64,000 nt of DNA from Cryptomeria japonica. Taxonomy: Eukaryota > Streptophyta > Pinopsida > Cupressales > Cupressaceae. The notes below the pieces were generated by a model. That model was not told the DNA's origin. It did not search any database and saw nothing but the letters and a program-made list of their open reading frames with translations. Below are positions 56,895-64,000 of this stretch, one piece after another. The stretch is taken from the NCBI RefSeq assembly GCF_030272615.1, contig NC_081406.1, positions 113,677,783 through 113,741,782 on the forward strand, written 5' to 3'. How positions within the stretch are numbered: position 1 is the stretch's first letter; each line of letters begins with the position of its first letter. A program made the position numbers and the translations under genes.

Positions 56895-58040
56895 TGTTGG
56901 CATTTTTTATGTTTATGTTGTGATTGTCATTGATGGACACACACTTGTATTGAGATCCCCTTTATATGTATGAGCTCATGCTCAATCGGTATGTTGTATA
57001 CAAGTCTCTAGACTAGTGATTTTGTAGAATGTGTTTCTCGATTTGAAGCGGTATGTTGACCCCAAGCGGTTTGTAGATCTCAAGCGGTACGAGGGAGCAA
57101 AGTGGCACAACACATTCTTACCAGCCTTCATTTTTGTCAAACCAGTAACTGGTATATTGTATGAACTGGTAATACTTTGTGATGAGTTACCAACCGACAT
57201 TTTGTGATGAGTTACCAATCTACTGATTGTTTTTACGGTGCCGACACATTGACAGTGCTTTTTGTGTCGTGTTACTGAGTATGTCTAGATTCATTGAACC
57301 TAGGAAATTGTAATGTAATCCTATTGGACCGACATGAAATCAGATTCCTTTAAAAGGACATCATGTCTAGGGTTTTAAGTTGTTGCTGAAAGGGTTAATG
57401 TCGAGCTAGGGTTTAAGGTGGAAGTAGAGAATGATCTTATCTGAGAAGATCAAGTTGTAACTGTGTGAGAGAGAGAAGACTGAAGTAATGCTGGAATGCA
57501 TTAGCTATGAGCAATACTGGATCTAACCAAGTAGTTTGTGCTATTAGATAGATCAAACACTTGTTGATTACTCACATCTTTGACAAGTCTGTAGCCCTTA
57601 ACCGGGTAGGCCTCAAAGCCTTTGTAAAATCCTCTAACAAGGTGGTTCACACATGTGAATCTAAAATCCTCTAACAAGGTAGTCTTTAATCGGACTTATC
57701 TCCTAAGAGAGATTGAGATTCCTAACATGATCTGTTCTGGTGAAGAACATTGTAAGACCTTAACCGGTCTGACCTTAACCGGTCTGGTTTCTATTCTGTA
57801 GATAGTGACTTGTGAGTTCCATCTCACCGTGGTTTTTCCCAGTTGGGTTTCCATGTCAAATATCTTGTGTTATGGTTGTATTGCTTTTGTGGGTGAATGC
57901 TTTATTCACATTTTAGTTTGCATGTGTGGTAATCGGTCTGACTGTTAGATTGCTTTATCGATTTATCTTTAGACTGTGTAAGTGTTTTAGTGCAGTAATT
58001 TTTGGCATACTAAGTCACCCTCCCCTCTTAGTATTCATCA
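56895..58040 (+). repeat. LTR3 of the array (1,146 bp)
   Basis: Same ends as the others. It shares the GTGTCGTGTTACTG variant with LTR4, where LTR2 has GTGTCATGTTACTG. Confidence 0.9.
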
Positions 58041-58090
58041 ATTGGTATCAGAGCCTACCTTTCTATAAGTTTAACCACTTGGAAAGAGAT

Positions 58091-59367
58091 ATGGGGGAAT
58101 ACACCTTGAGGGAACTTACTCAACAGCTCACTAAGTCTGAGCAAGCCTATGATGATCTTATGGTCAAATACAAGGCATCTCAAGAAAAAAGAAGAGAACA
58201 TGTAGAGAGGCTGATGGAACTATCTGAAAGTAGTTCTGAAGATGAAGCTAACATGGAAGCCATGATTGCTGAAGTGAATAAGCTAAATGATTCAAACTCC
58301 AATCTGAGAAAGGAGTTGGAAGGACTGACTATTCGGTTTAGTCAAGAGCTTGAGAACTGGAGAAAAGCTAAAGATCTGGTAAAGGACAGAGATCATGAGA
58401 TCTCCAAGTTGAAACATGAGATTAGTGCACTGACTGCTCGCTTTCATGAGAGAAGAATGGAAAAGGAAGACATGCAAGGAGAACTGAACATAGCCATCTC
58501 AGAAAATGCAAGTCTAATGGAGATAAACACTGCTATTTCCAAAGAACTCTTTGAGTCAAAGGAAATACTTGCTAAGTTTGGCAAAAGTACTGTCATGCTA
58601 GAGCAAAAGCTTGAGTCATCTAGACCGGCAAAGAATACCAATGGTCTTGGTTTTTCTGGACATGAGGAAGGAGAATTCTCAGGAACAAATGCTAAAGCAT
58701 CAAAGAAGAAACCGACACTCAAAGGAAAAGGTAAGCAAAAATTCAAACTTGTTTGCTTTAACTGTCTTAAAGAAGGACACACTGCCAATGTATGTAGGAG
58801 CAAAGCCTACAATAATTTTCCTTATTTTATCAACAATGTACCTAGATCCAATAAGTTCAATGGTCATTGTTATGCATGCAACAAGTTTGGGCATAGAGAA
58901 TTTGAATGAGGTCTGTAATGGATAACACTGGAAGATATCCTCAAAGGACCCAAGGAACTAGTCCTGAACCTTTTATGAACTGGAACCACAACCGGTTTAA
59001 TGTCTTCAATCATCAGTCAAGAAGTGGTGGCCATCAAACAACAACCAGATGGAGAGAAAGTTGTATGATCTGTCATGGTCATGGTCACACTGCTACAACA
59101 TGCAGAAGGAAGAATGGAAACATGTACAATGGACCTTGGAGAGCACTTGGACTTGTTTGCTATCACTGCAACAAACCGGGTCACATTGCAAGATTCTGCA
59201 GAAGTAGAAAAAGTATATCTGATGATATACCGGTCACTCGGGAAGGAGAAATAGATGTTGAAAAAGTTCAAGGAGACATGAAGAAAACATGGAAGAAGAA
59301 ACCAATATTGTCGGAAGAGGAACCGATTTCTGCACCTAGTGTGGAAATATTGGAACTGACAAACTAA
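58091..59367 (+). pseudogene. gag of array unit 3
   Basis: Identical in translation to unit 2 as far as I can read: coiled coil, four knuckles, frameshift at the second knuckle (TGA near 58907). It follows the primer site at 58043 by 36 bases. Confidence 0.82.
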
Positions 59368-59810
59368 GCCTTAAAGGCTTAGGGGGAGCAAACGGCGAAA
59401 TGCTTTTGAACCTCCGGTTGACACTGATAAAAGACCTTAACCGGTATGTGATACCTGTTGCTTGGCAGAAGACCAGAAATGGTAAAAAGGCAAATTAGGG
59501 TTTACGCCCTAATAGAGGAGCATTAATGATGGTAGGTGAGAGACATGTATAAATGCATTTTTCAAATCATTTCTCACTATTTGTTTTCAAGCAAAGAAAA
59601 GTTTTCAAGTGCAGAGCAAAGAAAAGGTGATTTGAGCTTAGATTTCAAGAAATTGGATAACCTTGAAAGAGATTCAAATCTAGTTTGCAAGCGGTAGTGG
59701 AGAATACAAAGCGGTGATTTGGCATCCGACGGAGAGTGAAGTGAAGCAGAATCAGGAAGCCCTAAATTTGCATCTGAAAGGTATTTTTCATGTTCTTGAA
59801 ATACTCTTCA

Positions 59811-62800
59811 ATGGCTCTTGCATCACATACCAATTCGAGTACATCAATTGAGTTAGAAATTTTTATTCAGAGGAAGTCTAAATATAATGCTTTGTCACAA
59901 GTCCCAACTGGAGTCATAGTTGAAGAAGGAATTTCTGATTATATTGATTGCAAAATAGAAGACCTAGGGTCTTTAGCCATTCACACTCAGTTAGGTCTAT
60001 TTTGTGGAAAGGACAAAAAGATCAAACTGGAATTTAGTGTCATAGAGAAGAAGAAATTCCACAATGCAGTGTATTTTCTAGAAGACTTCACAGAGGATTA
60101 CATCAGGATCATTTTGAGCAGAGTCCATGGTGACAAGATGTACCTGGAGAGGACGCATGATATCACGCCTCAGGTAATTCATGCAGTCACTAGTTTTTGC
60201 AACACAAGGGAAGTGCCAACCCTAAGAAAAGTGAGCAAAACAGAAATGACCAAACTCACTGGTTCAACAAGTGATTCACGAGGTATGATAGTCAATCCTA
60301 TCAAGGATGATTTGGTGAAATATGCCTGCATGGTGATAGGATACAAAATGTTTTCAGCTAGCAAGATTAATTCTATATCTACTGTAGTGGTAAATGCCAC
60401 TTATCGAATGATAAAAGAGGATGCATCTTTTGACCTATGCACTGGCATGCAGAGGCAACTCCTGCTAAATCTTAAGGCAATCAAGTAGGACAACTCACTG
60501 AGGTTTAAGTTTGGACAACTGCTGGTAGGGTTGTTTTTCTATTTCCAAGGCTACTTTCCTGGTGTAGGAGATGTCCAGTGGTCCCCTAACCAACCAGTAA
60601 CTAAGTAGATAAAGGAAAGTGTACAAGCCATTGGAATCAGCTACCCTAAGGTATTGAACAAATATTTTGATGAGTTCAGAAGGAAGATGAGTCAGAGGGT
60701 AAGAATCTTAGGTGACATAGTGAAGAAATATGAAGATGACATCTGTTTCACTATTCAGGTGGACAAATGTTTAATGGAGGCTGTTGAGCCTAGAATGGAG
60801 GAAGTGGAGCCTATGGGCTATGAAGTCATGTTTGACATACTAGAAGGGTATGCCTCAACCCTTATTGCCTTGCCTCTTGATCTAAAGGATAAGAGGACCG
60901 AAACCTACTTGGAGAGGATTGCACCAGTTGAAGAACCATCGGTAAAGAAAGGAAAATAACCGACAACTAAGAAAGCTAAAGCAGTGCCTACAGCATCGGC
61001 ACCAGCTACCACTGCAACTCCAAGAGTGACCAAGCGGTCATCGACAAAGAAGAAACCAGAGGTAATATCGACAAAAGTCTTCGAAAGAAAGAGGAAGACT
61101 AAGGCAAATGAACCAGGCTCCAAAGAAACCAAGTCTGATGAGCAGCCAAAGAAGGCAAGATAGACAAAGAAGATAAAGAAGAATGAACTGGTAGCATCCG
61201 CATCGGTAAATATAGACATCTCCTCATACAAACCTTTGACACATTGTCAAAGAACAGTAAAAAATATTAGGAAAAAGTTGCTTCATGATTTAATAGATTA
61301 TTATGATGAATTCAATAGTGAGGAAAAAGATGAAGTACTATAGGAAATCATTCTTTATTTATGTAAAAATGACCGGTCACCATTAAAGATTAAATCTCAG
61401 ACACCAGATTCATTATTTAAAGCATTAGATAATAAATGGCGCATTGCCATTGAAAAGGAATAGGAGATTAGGGAGAAAGTCTTTGCACAGTACTTCCCCG
61501 AACTCTCAAATTTAGAATTATTTGATGCCCTGGATCAAAATAAAGGTCTCTTCTTCACAAGGAGAAGAAGACTCTAGTTGTTGGAGGGAAGAGTTCATGA
61601 TGTTGAAAAAGATACACATCAGCATATGGCTCACGCTATCAGCTCTCACAAAGCACGAATGGCCAACCTCCAAGCGGAAAAGGAAGCGGTTATTTCCAAA
61701 TCGGATGAGGTCTTTGATGAGGAAGGAAACCTGGTGGAAGAACCAATCGACACCTTCAATGTCGATGCCTTGGATGTAGATGATGTCACTTAGGACATAC
61801 CTTCTGAGGGAACTGAACAGGGGCAACAGGCCGCTCAGGGTGGTGAACAAGTTGAGGACACACAGCAAGTGACAAAGGAATAGGAAGAGAAAAAGAAGAA
61901 GGATGAAGATGAGAAACATAAGAAAGAGGAAGAGAAGAGAAAAGAGGAAGAGGAGAAATGGAAAGATAAAGAAAAGAAGAAGCAAGAAGATGATAGGAAA
62001 AAGAAAGAAGAAGAGGACAAGGAAGAAAAGAGAAATAAGGAAGAAGAGGAGAAGAAAAAGAAGGAAGAGGAAGAGAAGAAGAAGAAGAAGAAGGAAGAGG
62101 AAGAACAAAAGAAGAAGGAAGAGGAAGCACAGAAGAAGAAGGTAGAAGCAGAGCAAAAGCGGAAAGAAGAAGAAGACAAGAAGAAGATAGAAGAGGAAGA
62201 GAAGAAAAAGAGAGAAGAGAAAGAGAAGGAAGAGAAGGAGAGGAAAAAGAAGGAAGAAGCAGACTAGACAATCGAAGCGATGAAGAGCACATAGATGGAG
62301 ACTCCTAAGGCAACCGGTAGCCAAGGCAAACTGACTACTATCTCGAGCCCCATTGATCTCCAATCTGCAAGTGAGTCTGAGCTTATGCAGAGCATCAAGG
62401 TTTCCCAAGAGCACCTTGAAGGAATTCACAGGAAAAGGGAACAAGATATCATATAGGCGGCTGTAGACACACTTACCAGTTTAATCCCCGGTACTAATCT
62501 TCCTGACACTGAATCATCACTAGCACAACTCAAACTTCTGTGTACTATAGTGGATGATTAGGTACAGAGTCTGAAGGAGCAGAAGCCAATGTAAAGAAAG
62601 AGCATCAAAAGGCTCTTAATGCTGCTCTAGTGAAGAAGTTGAATGAGCTTAGGACTGAACTGCTGAAAGATCAAAAGGACATAAGGAATGCCTTGGATGA
62701 GGGTAACTTGCTACTCAGCAAAATCTATCAACCTCATATGTTATGTGATGATATGCTAGCCAAGAAGCAACAGCTTCAAACGGACTTACAGTGCTACTTG

Positions 62801-63183
62801 GGCACATTCAAGACTCCTTATGATTCCTTTGCAGCATATGGGAAAACTGTTCACCGGTTCCAGATCTAGTCAGCCAAGATGGAGCAAGAGATCAGCACAT
62901 GGTCTAGGGATTTGTAGGAGCTTCAACTGGTATTACTTCCATGACTGTAAATTCTTCAAAAGTGTTATCTGAACCTGGATGCCCTGACAGTCACATAGGA
63001 ACTGAGCACAATAGATGCCATGGAGGAATAGGTATCCCAGATGCCATGGAGGAATAGGTATCCCAGATGCAGATAGAGAAGGAAGTGGCAACCTCCCTAC
63101 TTGAGTCTTGGTCCCTATCCATGAAACAATTTTTGCAGGACTATAAATCAGTTTTTGACAAGTATTATTCATTATTGTCATAA
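59811..63183 (+). pseudogene. ORF2 of array unit 3
   Basis: Same stops and same 26-bp duplication as unit 1, without the extra deletion of unit 2. Homopurine tract at 61873-62264. Confidence 0.7.
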
Positions 63184-63513
63184 ACTCTTTTATATATATA
63201 TGGAAACAGGGTTTTTCAGTGGTACTTTGTCATTGTTGGCAAAGGGGGAGAATTATATTTGGTTTTTGGTTTTAAAATTTTGATCTTCTGTCATATAGGG
63301 GAGAAGTATATCAGGAGGAGAAGTATCTATTTTAAAATTTTGATATATGCTATATGCTCTGATGATTATGCTCTATATGTAAAATTGCTATACACTGTGT
63401 TGATTAAGGGATAATGTATATTCTTAGGGGGAGTAATTTTGTTAATGGCAAGGTTTCATTGTAAAACACTTAGATGTCAAAATTTTATTTTCCTAAGTGT
63501 TGCCATCAATGCC

Positions 63514-63524
63514 AAAGGGGGAGA
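63514..63524 (+). promoter_or_regulatory. Polypurine tract, unit 3
   Basis: AAAGGGGGAGA immediately before LTR4. Confidence 0.85.
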
Positions 63525-63525
63525 T

Positions 63526-64000
63526 TGTTGGCATTTTTTATGTTTATGTTGTGATTGTCATTGATGGACACACACTTGTATTGAGATCCCCTTTATATGT
63601 ATGAGCTCATGCTCAATCGGTATGTTGTATACAAGTCTCTAGACTAGTGATTTTGTAGAATGTGTTTCTCGATTTGAAGCGGTATGTTGACCCCAAGCGG
63701 TTTGTAGATCTCAAGCGGTACGAGGGAGCAAAGTGGCACAACACATTCTTACCAGCCTTCATTTTTGTCAAACCAGTAACTGGTATATTGTATGAACCGG
63801 TAATACTTTGTGATGAGTTACCAACCGACATTTTGTGATGAGTTACCAATCTACTGATTGTTTTTACGGTGCCGACACATTGACAGTGCTTTTTGTGTCG
63901 TGTTACTGAGTATGTCTAGATTCATTGAACCTAGGAAATTGTAATGTAATCCTATTGGACCGACATGAAATCAGATTCCTTTAAAAGGACATCATGTCTA
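63526..64000 (+). repeat. LTR4 of the array, cut by window end
   Basis: The first 475 bp of a fourth LTR, nearly identical to LTR3. Whether a further internal region or unique flank follows cannot be seen. Confidence 0.9.

Larger units (their letters stand above)
43661..64000 (+). mobile_element. Tandem array of three family A elements sharing LTRs
   Basis: The order is LTR1 - internal 1 - LTR2 - internal 2 - LTR3 - internal 3 - LTR4 (cut by the window end). LTR starts lie at 43661, 50290, 56895 and 63526, i.e. steps of 6629, 6605 and 6631 bp. Internals are 5485, 5484 and 5485 bp. There is no flanking DNA between units: each internal ends in AAAGGGGGAGATT followed by the next LTR. Internals 2 and 3 differ by a one-base deletion that I found (copy 2, near 55694); internal 1 differs from them by about eight substitutions that I found. 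No pol gene in any unit. Confidence 0.92.

Overview
The window is nuclear DNA of a land plant, most likely a seed plant. This follows from WAK/LRK10-like receptor kinases with spliced genes, copia elements primed by initiator tRNA-Met, a Tat-like Ty3/gypsy element with an antisense plant mobile domain, a tRNA-derived SINE, and long AT-rich spacers. The very high load of old LTR elements would suit a gymnosperm, but nothing seen here proves that.

Layout. (1) 1-6150: the 3' part of a copia-like, Sirevirus-like LTR retrotransposon (family A). It carries gag zinc knuckles and a roughly 1,100-codon second reading frame (ORF2) that I do not recognise, and it has no protease, integrase or reverse transcriptase. 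(2) 6151-9340: AT-rich spacer. (3) 9341-19379: three tandem minus-strand genes for LRK10L-type receptor-like kinases. Genes 1 and 2 are a recent duplication of about 4.1 kb that includes their 3' flanks; gene 3 is older. All three can be closed into full reading frames of 642, 640 and 656 codons only if a 30-45 nt micro-exon is included. (4) 19380-24836: spacer, a minus-strand copia relic (RNase H, polypurine tract, 3' LTR), and a SINE of about 250 bp with target-site duplications. (5) 24837-37746: a decayed Ty3/gypsy element (family B) with gag, protease and only the integrase tail; RT, RNase H and the integrase core are missing. It carries an antisense plant-mobile-domain pseudogene before its 3' LTR. 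(6) 37747-43660: AT-rich DNA, a 1.7 kb palindromic satellite, an unrecognised broken ORF, and microsatellites and minisatellites. (7) 43661-64000: three complete family A internal regions joined head to tail through shared LTRs (LTR-int-LTR-int-LTR-int-LTR...), running off the end of the window.

The only intact genes are the three receptor kinases. They are probable cell-surface receptors with a galacturonan-binding/WAK-type ectodomain, one transmembrane helix and an active-looking RD kinase.

The most unusual material is family A. It has a capsid-less Gag with four CCHC knuckles and a large unknown ORF2 with a homopurine Lys/Glu-rich core. ORF2 has its own leader and purine boxes. In the tandem array, 12 of 13 in-frame stops in the first 2.75 kb of ORF2 are TAG, mostly where the left copy has CAG, which fits methylation-driven C-to-T decay at CHG sites. 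All three array copies share these stops, so amplification followed decay.
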